From contig CALADF010000034.1 in NCBI GenBank assembly GCA_937890835.1, positions 1 through 38,856 of the forward strand: DNA of 38,856 bases, written 5' to 3'. The position numbers and the translations under genes are program-made. The number at the start of each line of letters is the position of its first letter. The first letter of the stretch is position 1. Of the stretch, positions 16,437 to 26,374 are shown in pieces. This DNA is from an uncultured bacterium. Lineage in GTDB: Bacteria > Actinomycetota > Coriobacteriia > Coriobacteriales > Eggerthellaceae. The notes under the pieces are model-generated. The model worked only from the letters and a program-made list of their open reading frames with translations, was not told where the DNA came from and searched no databases.

Positions 16437-17513
16437 ATGTTTTTCTACGAACCGCTCTCGGCAACGGCCATCGTCAGCGTTCTGCTCTATCTGGTGTTCC
16501 TCATAGGCATGAACGAGCTGTCGCGCCTGAACAAATGGGTTGGCGGGGTGCTTTTCATCGCTCTCCCGCTCGTGCTCACCATCTTCGTCTGGCCCCACAC
16601 CGCCGTCGAGGGAACCGGCGCCGGCACATGGTTTCAATGGGTGAAGACGTACTCCTGCCTCGCAGGAGCCATTCTCGGTTGGCTGATCGTTTACTTCCCC
16701 GCCTTTCAGAGGAAATACATCGTCTGCATCCCGCCGATCATCTTCGCCATCAACATCCTCGAGGCGTGCATACGCGATTTCCAGCTGACGGGCGTCAACG
16801 GCATCGTCGACGGCTATTTGGTCGTCGGAGGCCCGTGGAACGTGATGAACGGCATCGCGGGCATATTGAACGCCGTCTGCATTTGCGGGTTCTTCGGCAT
16901 CATCGTCGGCCGAGGCAAGCGCAAAGACTACGTCTGGCCCGATCAGCTTTGGTTCTGGATCATCGGCTACGACCTTTGGAACTTCGCCTACACCTACAAC
17001 AGCGTATCAGACCGCTCCATGTACTGCGGCCTCATCCTGCTGGCAGCCTGCACCATCCCTGCGTTCTTCATCAAGCGCGGCGCATACGCCCAACACCGCG
17101 TGCGCACGCTGGCGTTCAACATGATCATCACCATGACCATCCCCTGGTTCTATCTGCACCCTGCGTTCGTCGTGCACTCGACCAACAGCCCTGCAGCGCA
17201 TATGACCATATCCGCCATCGCGCTTCTCTTCAACATCGGCGTGTTCGTCTACCAGGCCTACACCATCTTCGGCAAGAAGCGCAACCCCTTCAAAACCGAG
17301 CTTTACTTCGACAACCCGAAATTCCAGCGAGTCTACCTCGAGAGCATCGACGTGCCCGCAGGTCAGGAGCAGGCCTCGCTTGACCGCCTCATCGCGCAAG
17401 GCTACGCCGCCGCATGGGACGAAAAGGGACGCCGCCGCGTGTTCGAACCTGAGCCCGACGTCACACCCGAACCCGGCGCATCCGCAGGCGATGCGGGCCG
17501 ATCGCGCAGCTAG
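16437..17513 (+). CDS. Multi-pass membrane protein (possibly DUF5692 family)
   Basis: A 358-residue integral membrane protein with about eight to nine hydrophobic segments between residues 8 and 282, then a hydrophilic C-terminal tail of ~75 residues that would be cytoplasmic. Distinctive conserved-looking stretches are 'VNGIVDGYLVVGGPWNVMNGIAGILN', 'LWFWIIGYDLWNFAYTYN' and 'TIPWFYLHPAFVVHS', rich in W, Y, N and P within membranes. I think this is DUF5692, but I am not sure; no function is known to me. GGAGGTG lies just upstream of the ATG. It stands alone between the CBS gene and the HAD gene. Confidence 0.7.
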   Translation: MFFYEPLSATAIVSVLLYLVFLIGMNELSRLNKWVGGVLFIALPLVLTIFVWPHTAVEGTGAGTWFQWVKTYSCLAGAILGWLIVYFPAFQRKYIVCIPPIIFAINILEACIRDFQLTGVNGIVDGYLVVGGPWNVMNGIAGILNAVCICGFFGIIVGRGKRKDYVWPDQLWFWIIGYDLWNFAYTYNSVSDRSMYCGLILLAACTIPAFFIKRGAYAQHRVRTLAFNMIITMTIPWFYLHPAFVVHSTNSPAAHMTISAIALLFNIGVFVYQAYTIFGKKRNPFKTELYFDNPKFQRVYLESIDVPAGQEQASLDRLIAQGYAAAWDEKGRRRVFEPEPDVTPEPGASAGDAGRSRS

Positions 17514-17555
17514 CGGCGCGATCACCGTCATCATCATAGCGAACGACCCCTCCAC

Positions 17556-17588
17556 AAGGCGGGCTCCTGGAATAAGGATGCCCGCCTT
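17556..17588 (+). terminator. Hairpin after the membrane protein gene
   Basis: AAGGCGGGC (17556-17564) pairs with GCCCGCCTT (17580-17588), with a 15-base loop and no clear uridine run. It lies 42 bases after the stop. A weak terminator candidate. Confidence 0.4.
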
Positions 17589-17701
17589 AGCTGCTGCAGC
17601 ATGGTCAATTCTCGGCAAAATATCCTCAGTGCACTTCGATGAGCGATTCGAACCGCCTACAATGACCCGAAAGAGAGAACGCGCGAACCACGGGAGGATC
17701 G

Positions 17702-18502
17702 ATGATCAAGCTTATCGCCTGCGACATGGACGGAACTCTGCTCGACGAGGACGGAAATCTTCCCGAAGGAACATACGATCTCATCCTCGAACTCGCGCAT
17801 GCGGGCATCCGGTTCACAGCGGCATCGGGTCGGCGCTACGACACGCTGCGCTCCATGTTCAGCCCCGTCGCAGACGGCATGGACTTCGTTGCATCAAACG
17901 GCGCGCAGGTGTACGCACGGAGCACGCTCGTCGATCGCGAGGTGTTCTCCCATGCTGCGGCGAAACGGCTGAAATGCGTCGTCGACATGTTCGACACGCT
18001 CCATCTCGCATTGTTCGATGAAACGCTCTCGTTTCTCCTCGACGACGAAGAACGATTCGAACGCGAAATCGATAAGAACCTTCCGAACCCCTGCCGCGTC
18101 TACGACGTCCCGTCACCCGACACGAGCATTGTCAAAGCCTCGATCTACTGCGACGAGGCGCTCATGGATATGGCGTACGTGCTCGAGCGCGAGCTGGGAG
18201 ACGACTTCGTGTTCGCTCCGTCAGGATCGCGCTGGATCGACGCCATGCAGCGAGGGGTCAGCAAAGCGACGGGCATCGCGCAGATCATGCAAGCCTACGG
18301 CATACCGGCCGACGAGGTCATGGCGTTCGGCGATTCGATGAACGATTACGAGATCATGCGCATGGTGGGAACAAGCTGCGCGATGGGAAACGGACGCTCG
18401 GCCATCAAGCAGATCGCAACGCGCGTCATCGGGCCGAACACCGAGCAAAGCGTCCAACGAGAGCTGCGTGCACTGCTCGATCGCCAAGCCGATATGCGCT
18501 AG
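17702..18502 (+). CDS. Cof-type HAD-superfamily phosphatase
   Basis: A 266-residue HAD hydrolase of the Cof/YidA type (class IIB cap). Motif I is 'CDMDGTLLDEDG' with nucleophile D8 and acid D10. Motif II is the S/T-G-R in 'FTAASGRRYDTL'. Motif III/IV is 'GVSKATGIAQIM' (Lys) and 'VMAFGDSMNDYEIMR' with the GDxxND magnesium ligands. Such enzymes remove phosphate from sugar phosphates, FMN or cofactors; the substrate cannot be told. AGGAT lies just before the ATG. It converges on the thiamine genes. Confidence 0.9.
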   Translation: MIKLIACDMDGTLLDEDGNLPEGTYDLILELAHAGIRFTAASGRRYDTLRSMFSPVADGMDFVASNGAQVYARSTLVDREVFSHAAAKRLKCVVDMFDTLHLALFDETLSFLLDDEERFEREIDKNLPNPCRVYDVPSPDTSIVKASIYCDEALMDMAYVLERELGDDFVFAPSGSRWIDAMQRGVSKATGIAQIMQAYGIPADEVMAFGDSMNDYEIMRMVGTSCAMGNGRSAIKQIATRVIGPNTEQSVQRELRALLDRQADMR

Positions 18503-18553
18503 GAACCGAAAGCCGCGTGCGGGTCGCACGTCCTCAGGCCCGCGCGGAAATCG

Positions 18554-19246
18554 TCAGCAACCTGCGTTCCACGACCTGACCAGCTCGCAAGCTGCCTCGT
18601 AGGGACTCTCGGCAGCGCAAACCGCCGACACGACGAAGAACCCCGCGACGCCCGTCTTCTTCAAGTCGGGAAGATCGCACGCCTTCACGCCGCCGCCCAC
18701 CACGATGGGAAGCGGACTCACGCGCTCAAGCTCCGCTATCTCGGCAAGCGTCCGCACGATGATGTTGCCTTCCGCATCCATACCGCAGTCGCGCTTGGTT
18801 TCAGTCTCATGCAGCGGTCCCACGCCGAAATAATCGACACAGCTCACATCCGCCGTCCTCACGTACTCGATCATCTCGGACGCACGAGCCGAGAGCCCGA
18901 CGATCGCATCGGGGCCGAGGAGCTTTCGACACACCTCGACGGGGATGTCAGATTGCCCGACGTGCACGCCGTCGACCTTCACGCCCGCCTCGCGCGCAGC
19001 GAGCACGACATCGAGCCTGTCATCCACCAAAAGCGCGACCGAGTCGCTTTTGCCCTCCTGCGCGATAACGCGCGCGACACCCGCGGCGCAGTCGATCAGC
19101 TCACGCGCCGAGCACGCCTTCGAGCGAATCTGCACGCAGGTGAAACCCGCGCGAACCGCGTCGCGCACCACGTCCGAGACATCACGACCAAGCGTGTTCT
19201 CGGGACCCACCACCAGGTAGGCCGATATGTCGAGCTTTTCGCGCAT
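18554..19246 (-). CDS. thiE: Thiamine-phosphate synthase
   Basis: Joins HMP-pyrophosphate and thiazole phosphate to give thiamine phosphate. The 230-residue TIM barrel shows the family motifs: 'CVQIRSKA' (strand with the pyrophosphate lysine), 'LLVDDRLDVV', 'GVHVGQSDIPV', 'YFGVGPLHETETKRD' (the phosphate-loop T-x-T-K) and 'PIVVGGGV'. AAGGAG precedes the ATG. It lies 74 bases downstream of the thiamine-binding protein gene, in the order thiM - MTH1187 family - thiE. With ThiM this makes a salvage route, as no thiC, thiD or thiG is in the window. Confidence 0.95.
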   Translation of the reverse strand: MREKLDISAYLVVGPENTLGRDVSDVVRDAVRAGFTCVQIRSKACSARELIDCAAGVARVIAQEGKSDSVALLVDDRLDVVLAAREAGVKVDGVHVGQSDIPVEVCRKLLGPDAIVGLSARASEMIEYVRTADVSCVDYFGVGPLHETETKRDCGMDAEGNIIVRTLAEIAELERVSPLPIVVGGGVKACDLPDLKKTGVAGFFVVSAVCAAESPYEAACELVRSWNAGC

Positions 19247-19320
19247 GGCTCGTCTCCTTTCCGCGACCTCGAAGCGTCCGCCCGAGCGCTTCGGCCGTTA
19301 ATACGTATCTGCCGGCATGC

Positions 19321-19617
19321 TTACGAGAGCAACGCGTCGACCTTCGCCACCTTCGTCTCCATCGTGCCTTCGAAACCGGGACGGATGTCAGCCTTCAAAA
19401 CAACCTCGGTGCGAATGCCCTTCTCCGCGAGCACGAGCGTGGCCTCCTTGACGACCTTCATGACCTCGTCCCATTCGCCTTCGATCTCGGTGAACATCGA
19501 ATAGGTCTTGTTGGGAAGCCCCGATGCGCGAATCACGCGCACGACCTCGGCGACTTCCTCGGCAAGCTCGTCCCCGACCCCGAAAGGAGCGATGGCGACG
19601 GCGACCAACGTGTTCAT
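19321..19617 (-). CDS. MTH1187-family thiamine-binding protein
   Basis: A 98-residue protein of the MTH1187/YkoF-like (DUF77) family, a ferredoxin-like fold that binds thiamine or its precursors. Seen are the N-terminal 'VAVAIAPFGVGDELAEEVAEVVRVIRASGL', 'TYSMFTEIEGEWDEVMKVV' and 'RTEVVLKADIRPG'. The ATG at 19617 is chosen because GAGGAGG lies 6 bases before it, inside the end of thiM. It begins one base after the thiM stop, which ties it to thiamine salvage. Its exact role (precursor carrier or uptake-linked binder) is not established here. Confidence 0.85.
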   Translation of the reverse strand: MNTLVAVAIAPFGVGDELAEEVAEVVRVIRASGLPNKTYSMFTEIEGEWDEVMKVVKEATLVLAEKGIRTEVVLKADIRPGFEGTMETKVAKVDALLS

Positions 19618-19618
19618 G

Positions 19619-20458
19619 CTAAGCCTCCTCAACTCTCAGCTCGCAACCCGCAACGTCGTCAGCTGCAGCGAGGTAAAGCTCGTCGATGAACGCCGCCTTG
19701 AAGCTCGCAGGCGCGTTCGCAGACGCCGCGGCACGGATTCCGGCGACGTTGTAATGCGAGACGCCGGCAACGGCTGCGACGAACGGATCGGCAACGGCAG
19801 CGTAGACGGCCATGACGCCGCCGAGGGAACAACCGAAACCCGTGACCTTCTCCATGAACGAGCTACCGCCTTGCGAAAAGACCACCGTGTCGCCGTCGGT
19901 CACGAGATCCTCCTCGCCGGAGACCGCGACGGCCCCGCCGGTCCAACGGGCGAGCGCCACGGCGGCGCAGCGCGCCGCTTCAACCGGATCGGTCGAGTCG
20001 ACGCCGCGCACCCGACCCATCTGCGCCGCGTCGCCTTCGAGACCCCACAGGCCCGCCAAGGCGATGATCTCCGAAGCATTGCCACGCACGATGGAAGGCG
20101 CGCGGTCTTTGAGCTTAAGCAGGATATCCGTGCGCAACGAGCCGATCCCGATGCCGACGGGATCGAGCACCCAGGGCTTGCCCGCCTCATGAGCACGGCG
20201 GGCGACAGCGGGCACCGTCTGCTCGTAAACGGGCAGAAGCGTTCCCATGTTGACGTAGACGGCTCCGCCCGCGTCAACAAGGAACTCGCCCTCATCCGGC
20301 AAATACACCATGGCAGCCGAGCCGCCGACCGCAAGCTGCGCGTTCGCGACGAAATCCATGGTCACGCCGTTGGTGACCGAACCCGCCAACGGCTTCTCGC
20401 GCCGCGCCGCGCCAACGGCCTGCGCAACGTCACACCTTATGCTCTCAAGCGTCGTCAT
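19619..20458 (-). CDS. thiM: Hydroxyethylthiazole kinase
   Basis: Phosphorylates the thiazole alcohol 4-methyl-5-(2-hydroxyethyl)thiazole in thiamine salvage. At 279 residues it matches the ribokinase-like ThiM family. Motifs are 'SVTNGVTMDFVANAQLAVGGSAAMV', 'PWVLDPVGIGIG', 'IVRGNASEIIAL', 'VSGEEDLVTDG' and 'GFGCSLGGVMAVYAA' with the active-site Cys region near the ATP site. The frame opens at 20578, but the ATG at 20458 has AAAGGGG at good spacing and gives the family N terminus. It is the first gene of the thi operon. No TPP riboswitch is seen upstream; a TATACT -10 box is present near 20527-20532. Confidence 0.94.
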   Translation of the reverse strand: MTTLESIRCDVAQAVGAARREKPLAGSVTNGVTMDFVANAQLAVGGSAAMVYLPDEGEFLVDAGGAVYVNMGTLLPVYEQTVPAVARRAHEAGKPWVLDPVGIGIGSLRTDILLKLKDRAPSIVRGNASEIIALAGLWGLEGDAAQMGRVRGVDSTDPVEAARCAAVALARWTGGAVAVSGEEDLVTDGDTVVFSQGGSSFMEKVTGFGCSLGGVMAVYAAVADPFVAAVAGVSHYNVAGIRAAASANAPASFKAAFIDELYLAAADDVAGCELRVEEA

Positions 20459-20622
20459 CGACGTAGCCCCTTTCATCGCGAAGCGCCCCGAAGCGCTCCC
20501 GAATGTTGATTTATCTTCGCAGCGAGTATACCGGAGCGACCGATCGCCGCAGTCGCCCCGTTCGTCAGCGGCGGTCATCGAGCGCTATCGCGGCAAGACG
20601 ACGAAAAGATCCGCCGATATCG

Positions 20623-23247
20623 CTAACCGCGCAGATCTTCGAAGAAGCCGACGCGAACCCGCTTCAAGACGACCTCGCCCTCCTCTTGGGACGCGTCAAG
20701 ATCGACGTCGGCGAGTAAGCAGAAATCATGATCCGCCTCAGGGTCGCTGAAGATCTGGCGAACATGCCATACGCGATCCGACCTCTCGTCTTTCTCGTCG
20801 ATCTCGAGATACTTCGCTGAGCGCGCATCGGCGTCGATGAGAATCTCCTCATGGGCTTCGAAATAACCCTCGAGCGCCTCCGTCCAGCGTCGCTCGCCAA
20901 ACCCGGCGGCACCATCGAGATCGCCGAGCCGGCGATAGCGTTGCGCCGCCGCCAGCCTCACGCGGAAGAAAAGAGCGTTGCGAACGAGAACGGTGAGACC
21001 GTGACGATCCTCGACCACCTCATCGGCAATCCGGGGCATATCGACCGCAGGTTGAGACCCCGCGTTCGCCCACTCGTCCACCAAGCTCGAATCGACGGAG
21101 CGAACGACGAACCCGAGCCACGCGATGACGTCGCGCAGCTGATCGTCGAGCTTATCCGTCGGAACCGTGCGCGCGAGCACGCGATAAGCGTCGGAAAGAT
21201 AGCGCAAAAGCGTGCCCTCCGAGCGCGCGATGCCGTAGCGGCCGATGTACTCCTTGAAATCCGAAACCGTTTCGAGCATGTCGCGCAACACCGATTTAGG
21301 AGCAAGCTCGAAATCCCGCGCCCACGGCACGTCCTGGCAGTAACGATCGAACGCGGCGTCAAGCAAATCCTCGAGCGGCTTGGGATACGTGACCTCGGCG
21401 ATACGCTCCATGCGCTCATCGTACTCGACGCCATCGGCCTTCATAGCGGCCATGGCGGCGTCGCGCTCCTTGCGCTCCTGGGCGCGCAGAACCTGACGCG
21501 GGTTCTCAAGCGTGGCCTCCACCATGGAGATCACGTCAAGCGCGTACGTATCGCTTTCAGGATCGAGCAATTCGAGCGCTGCCAGCAAAAACGGCGAAAG
21601 CGGCTGATCAAGCGCGAAATCATCGGGAAGATCGATCGTCGTCACGTACTCGACCGCGCCATCGACCTCGTGACGCTCCACGACATCGGCCGCGATGAGC
21701 GTCGCGAAGATCTCGTCCGCGCGAACGACGAGAGCGGCTTTCTCCTCGTCGGGCTGCGCGGAGTCGTCGATAAGCTTTAGCACGCGCGCATACGCGTCCC
21801 CGCCCTGATCGACCTCGGACAATACCATCGAATGCGTGATGCGCATGTGAGGCTTGAGCGTCTCGGGGGGAGCTTCCACCAACCGCTCGAACGTCGTCTT
21901 GTTCCACGACACGAAACCCTCGGGCGGTTGCTTCTTCTTAATCTTGCGAATCTTCTTCGGATCGCCGCCCGCCTTGGCGACAAGCTTCGCGTTCTCGATC
22001 TCGTGCTCGGGAGCCTCGGCGATGACCACGCCCTCGGTATCGAACCCGGCGCGCCCCGCCCTGCCCGCGATCTGATGAAACTCGCGAGAACGAAGACGGC
22101 GCATGCGACGTCCGTCGTATTTGGTGAGCGTCGTCAGAAGCACGGTGCGGATGGGCACGTTGATGCCCACGCCGAGCGTGTCGGTGCCGCAGATGACGGG
22201 CAGAAGCCCTTGCTGGGCAAGCTTTTCGACGAGAAGGCGGTAGCGCGGCAGCATGCCCGCATGATGCACGCCAACGCCGACGCCGAGCAAGCGCTTGAGC
22301 GTCTTGCCGAACGCCGTGGTGAAGCGGGTTCCTCGCAGCGCATCCTTGATCTGCTCGCGCTGCTCTTTCGTGGTGACGCCGAAGCTAGCGAGCGACTGGG
22401 CGCACGCAAGCGCGGCGTCCTGCGAGAAATGGACGATGTAGAGCGGCGCCTCCCCGCGGCGCAACGCCAACTCAACCGTGCCTTCGATGGAGGTTTCCAC
22501 GTACTCGTAACTCAAGGGCACGGGTCGCGGCGCGTCGAGCACGAGATCGACCTCGCGGCCCGTATGGTCCTCGAGCATCTTCGCGATACCCGTCACGTCT
22601 CCGAGCGTGGCGCTCATGAGAAGAAACTGCGTGTGGGGAAGCGTGAGCAACGGAACCTGCCACGCCCACCCGCGATCAACATCTCCGAAGTAATGGAACT
22701 CATCCATCGCGACGCAACCGACGTCGGCGTCTTCACCCTCGCGCAGCGCTTGGTTCGCGAGAATTTCCGCCGTGCAGCAGATAACCGGAGCATCGGCGTT
22801 GATGTGGGAGTCGCCCGTGATCATGCCGACGTTATCCCGCCCGAGCACTTCGACTAAATCGAAGAACTTCTCGTTGACGAGCGCCTTGATGGGAGCAGTG
22901 TAATAAGAGCGCTTGCCCGACGCGAGCGCCATGAAATGAAGACCGAGAGCCACCAGAGACTTACCCGAGCCGGTCGGCGTGCCCAAGATGACGTGATTGC
23001 CCACCATGAGACTCATGAGCGCCTCTTCCTGATGAGGCCAAAACTCGATCCCCCGGTCGGAGACCCAATCCGAGAAACGATCAAACGCCTCGTCAGGCTC
23101 AAGCCACGGCTCGGCTTCGCCGCCCTCGGCGGGCTCCCACCAACTCGGAGCGAGGGCGCCGAGAGAGCCGAATGCGGAAGCCTCGCCGACGTCCTCGGCA
23201 TCGGCGGCGCACATCGATGCGCCGCCGGTTATCTGCTGATCCTGCAC
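20623..23247 (-). CDS. Ski2-like superfamily 2 RNA helicase (DUF3516 type)
   Basis: An 874-residue ATP-dependent helicase, probably acting on RNA. The Q-like 'FWPHQEEAL' is followed by Walker A 'GTPTGSGKS' (89-97), 'TAPIKALVNEKF' (motif Ia), 'MDEFHYFGD' (motif II, D182-E183-F184-H185), 'LMSATLGD' (motif III), 'VHHAGMLPRYR' and 'FHQIAGRAGRAGFD' (motif VI). The C-terminal ~350 residues are the helical DUF3516-type domain common in actinobacterial Ski2-like helicases. The start is a GTG 16 bases after the metK stop with only a weak AAAGAG site; an ATG at 23214 is an alternative. It is likely read through from metK. Confidence 0.88.
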   Translation of the reverse strand: MQDQQITGGASMCAADAEDVGEASAFGSLGALAPSWWEPAEGGEAEPWLEPDEAFDRFSDWVSDRGIEFWPHQEEALMSLMVGNHVILGTPTGSGKSLVALGLHFMALASGKRSYYTAPIKALVNEKFFDLVEVLGRDNVGMITGDSHINADAPVICCTAEILANQALREGEDADVGCVAMDEFHYFGDVDRGWAWQVPLLTLPHTQFLLMSATLGDVTGIAKMLEDHTGREVDLVLDAPRPVPLSYEYVETSIEGTVELALRRGEAPLYIVHFSQDAALACAQSLASFGVTTKEQREQIKDALRGTRFTTAFGKTLKRLLGVGVGVHHAGMLPRYRLLVEKLAQQGLLPVICGTDTLGVGINVPIRTVLLTTLTKYDGRRMRRLRSREFHQIAGRAGRAGFDTEGVVIAEAPEHEIENAKLVAKAGGDPKKIRKIKKKQPPEGFVSWNKTTFERLVEAPPETLKPHMRITHSMVLSEVDQGGDAYARVLKLIDDSAQPDEEKAALVVRADEIFATLIAADVVERHEVDGAVEYVTTIDLPDDFALDQPLSPFLLAALELLDPESDTYALDVISMVEATLENPRQVLRAQERKERDAAMAAMKADGVEYDERMERIAEVTYPKPLEDLLDAAFDRYCQDVPWARDFELAPKSVLRDMLETVSDFKEYIGRYGIARSEGTLLRYLSDAYRVLARTVPTDKLDDQLRDVIAWLGFVVRSVDSSLVDEWANAGSQPAVDMPRIADEVVEDRHGLTVLVRNALFFRVRLAAAQRYRRLGDLDGAAGFGERRWTEALEGYFEAHEEILIDADARSAKYLEIDEKDERSDRVWHVRQIFSDPEADHDFCLLADVDLDASQEEGEVVLKRVRVGFFEDLRG

Positions 23248-23262
23248 GTTCGCAACCGCTCT

Positions 23263-24528
<1,266 letters not shown>

Positions 24529-24550
24529 GAAGTCTTCCTCCTTCATCGTT

Positions 24551-24620
24551 GTCGGCGGGACCACCTTGACCCAAGGCCAGGTTGGTGCCGGGATCAGCGA
24601 GCCAACTCTCTCCCCCGACT
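24551..24620 (-). promoter_or_regulatory. Structured metK leader, SAM-riboswitch-like candidate
   Basis: On the minus strand the leader reads a possible P1 (GTCGG near 24619-24615 pairing with CCGAC at 24555-24551). A hairpin GTTGG...CCAAC encloses CTCGCTGATCCCGGCA, and a second hairpin CCTT-GGGTC-AAGG follows. The segment TTGGCTCGCTGATCCCGGCACC recalls the GGCxxGCUGAxCCCGGCAACC core of the SAM-I/SAM-IV clan, and the element ends 22 bases before metK. It is not a full consensus match, so the class is uncertain. Confidence 0.5.
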
Positions 24621-24670
24621 CTAGATAAACGGATATGTCGATAGCGAGCATGCAACTCGCAAGCCTTCAA

Positions 24671-24700
24671 ATAATACTATGCTCTTAGTCAAGCAGGCAA
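24671..24700 (-). promoter_or_regulatory. Promoter candidate for metK
   Basis: On the minus strand, TTGCCT (complement of 24695-24700), an 18-base spacer and TATTAT (complement of 24671-24676). Transcription would start near 24664, giving a leader of about 136 bases that contains the structured element. Confidence 0.45.
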
Positions 24701-24762
24701 GGAAAACGACCAGAAGCACAAAAGAGACGAACACGCTTCAGCCGTTCGCCCCGCGCAAACGG

Positions 24763-26235
24763 CTAAGCACGCCGCTCGATAACCGAGCGGGGATCGCGAT
24801 CGTCGTCAAAAGCCCCGTGCATCTGCCTACCTTGGCGATCGAACTTCTCGATATCGGTGTCGGCCATTCCGCAATACGTACGAGCGCGATACGGCGAGCG
24901 CGGGTCCTCGCGATCCGTCCAGATGCGCTCGGCTACAGGGGCCCACGCCCGAGCCGCTTCATCGCACTTCGCGCAAAGCTCGTCAGCGCTTTCGGTCTTC
25001 TTCAAATCGGTCGAACGGGCGCCCGACTCCTCCACCATCGCACGCAGGCAGTCAGGATTCTCAAGCATCGGGCACGGTCGCAGAAGGTTGTCGTTGAACG
25101 GCTGATTCTCGTAGTACGACATGAAAATCGGCGACTTCAAGGCCTCGAGCAGCGAAACGTCATGGATGTTCGCGTTCGAATAATGAATGAACACGCACGG
25201 CTCCACATCGCCCGCTGCGTTGATGTGCAGGTAGCGTCGGCCGCCCGCGATGCATCCGCCGACGTATTCGCCGTCATGTTGGAAATCAAGCGTGAACAGC
25301 GGCTTCTCGTCGCGCATGCGGCGAACGAACCGGTACAGGTGCTCGCGCTGCTCGGGCGTGGGCATGAGCGAGGCAGGCGCACCCACGCCGACGGGCATGT
25401 AGGTGAATATCCACGCGAACAGGGCGCCCTTGTTCACCAGCCAGTCGAAGTATTCCTCGCTCGCAATGGATGCGGCGTTCTCATTCGTGTAGCAGCATGA
25501 CACGCCGAAGGGAAGACCGTGAGACCTGAGCAGATCCATGGCCGCATCGATGCGCTGATACGTTCCCTGACCGCGACGTGAGTCGGTCGCCGCCTCGTCG
25601 CCCTCGGCTGAGATCGCGGGCACGAAGTTCTTCACGCGGATAAGGTCTTGGCAGAACTCCTCATCGATGAGGGTCGCGTTCGTGAAACACAAAAACGCGC
25701 AATCGGGATGCTTCTCGCATAGCTTGATCAAATCGCGCTTGCGGACGAGAGGCTCCCCGCCGGTGTAAATGTAGACGTGAACGCCAAGCTCTTTGCCCTG
25801 GCAGATGATCGAATCGATGTCGTCGAAGGACAAATTGAGGTTATGCCCGTACTCCGCCGCCCAGCAACCGGTGCAATGAAGGTTGCAGGCGCTGGTGGGA
25901 TCGAGCAGGATGGCCCAGGGGATGTTGCAACGGTGCTTCTCGCGCATCTTCTCCTGCTTGTCCCATACGAGAAGATTCGACTCAACGAGAAACGCCTTGA
26001 TGAGCGGACCTGCCACCTCGGGGTTAAGCTTCGCCACGCGCATGAGCAACTGGTACCAGTTGCTTTGATCCTCGATGGCGTGCGTGAACGCCTCGCGCTG
26101 AGAGGAGAACAAGGCCTCGGGCAAAAGGGCGTTGAGCTTATCCATGATCTTGCCCATGTTCTCCTCGGGGTTTTCGAGGAGGTAGTCGACCAGTTTATCG
26201 GCAGCGGCACGTTTCGCAAACTCCATTGGCTTCAT
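24763..26235 (-). CDS. Radical SAM/SPASM-like protein of unknown substrate
   Basis: A 490-residue radical SAM enzyme. The N-terminal ~115 residues form a charged helical domain. Next comes the 4Fe-4S motif C117-x3-C121-x2-C124 ('ACNLHCTGCW'), then 'IYTGGEPLVRK' (GGEP SAM-binding motif). A later 'GCIAGGRRYLHINAAGDVEPC' with further cysteines in 'PCPMLENPDC' and 'CAKCDEA' resembles a SPASM/twitch region holding auxiliary clusters. The ATG at 26235 is preferred over the longer frame because it follows GAGGCG and begins at the helical domain. It is divergent from a TetR gene across mirrored promoters. No precursor peptide gene is visible nearby, so the substrate is unknown. Confidence 0.87.
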   Translation of the reverse strand: MKPMEFAKRAAADKLVDYLLENPEENMGKIMDKLNALLPEALFSSQREAFTHAIEDQSNWYQLLMRVAKLNPEVAGPLIKAFLVESNLLVWDKQEKMREKHRCNIPWAILLDPTSACNLHCTGCWAAEYGHNLNLSFDDIDSIICQGKELGVHVYIYTGGEPLVRKRDLIKLCEKHPDCAFLCFTNATLIDEEFCQDLIRVKNFVPAISAEGDEAATDSRRGQGTYQRIDAAMDLLRSHGLPFGVSCCYTNENAASIASEEYFDWLVNKGALFAWIFTYMPVGVGAPASLMPTPEQREHLYRFVRRMRDEKPLFTLDFQHDGEYVGGCIAGGRRYLHINAAGDVEPCVFIHYSNANIHDVSLLEALKSPIFMSYYENQPFNDNLLRPCPMLENPDCLRAMVEESGARSTDLKKTESADELCAKCDEAARAWAPVAERIWTDREDPRSPYRARTYCGMADTDIEKFDRQGRQMHGAFDDDRDPRSVIERRA

Positions 26236-26307
26236 AATTTCGCCTCGACTTTCCTCATGCGGACATGTCGAGCACGCCCGCCAATTCGTCGTTCGCATCG
26301 TAATTGC

Positions 26308-26336
26308 ATCATACTCCTTAGTAGCTTTTTCTACAA
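26308..26336 (-). promoter_or_regulatory. Leftward promoter of the radical SAM gene
   Basis: On the minus strand, TTGTAG (complement of 26331-26336), a 17-base spacer and TATGAT (complement of 26308-26313). The -35 is only three bases from the -35 of the divergent promoter. Confidence 0.65.
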
Positions 26337-26339
26337 GTG

Positions 26340-26368
26340 TTGTTTTTTTGGCTTTTGGGGAATATGAT
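26340..26368 (+). promoter_or_regulatory. Rightward promoter of the TetR gene
   Basis: TTGTTT (26340-26345), a 17-base spacer and TATGAT (26363-26368). It is back-to-back with the leftward promoter. Both -10 boxes sit inside a 12-bp inverted repeat (26306-26317 and 26359-26370, one mismatch). Confidence 0.62.
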
Positions 26369-26374
26369 GCTTTA

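Noticed and set aside
18516..18530. Short hairpin CGTGC-GGGTC-GCACG between the HAD gene and thiE
   Set aside because: Only 5 bp with no T tail; too weak to call a terminator.
20459..20622. TPP riboswitch upstream of thiM
   Set aside because: I looked for the CTGAGA and ACCTGATCTGG-type core on the minus strand and did not find it.
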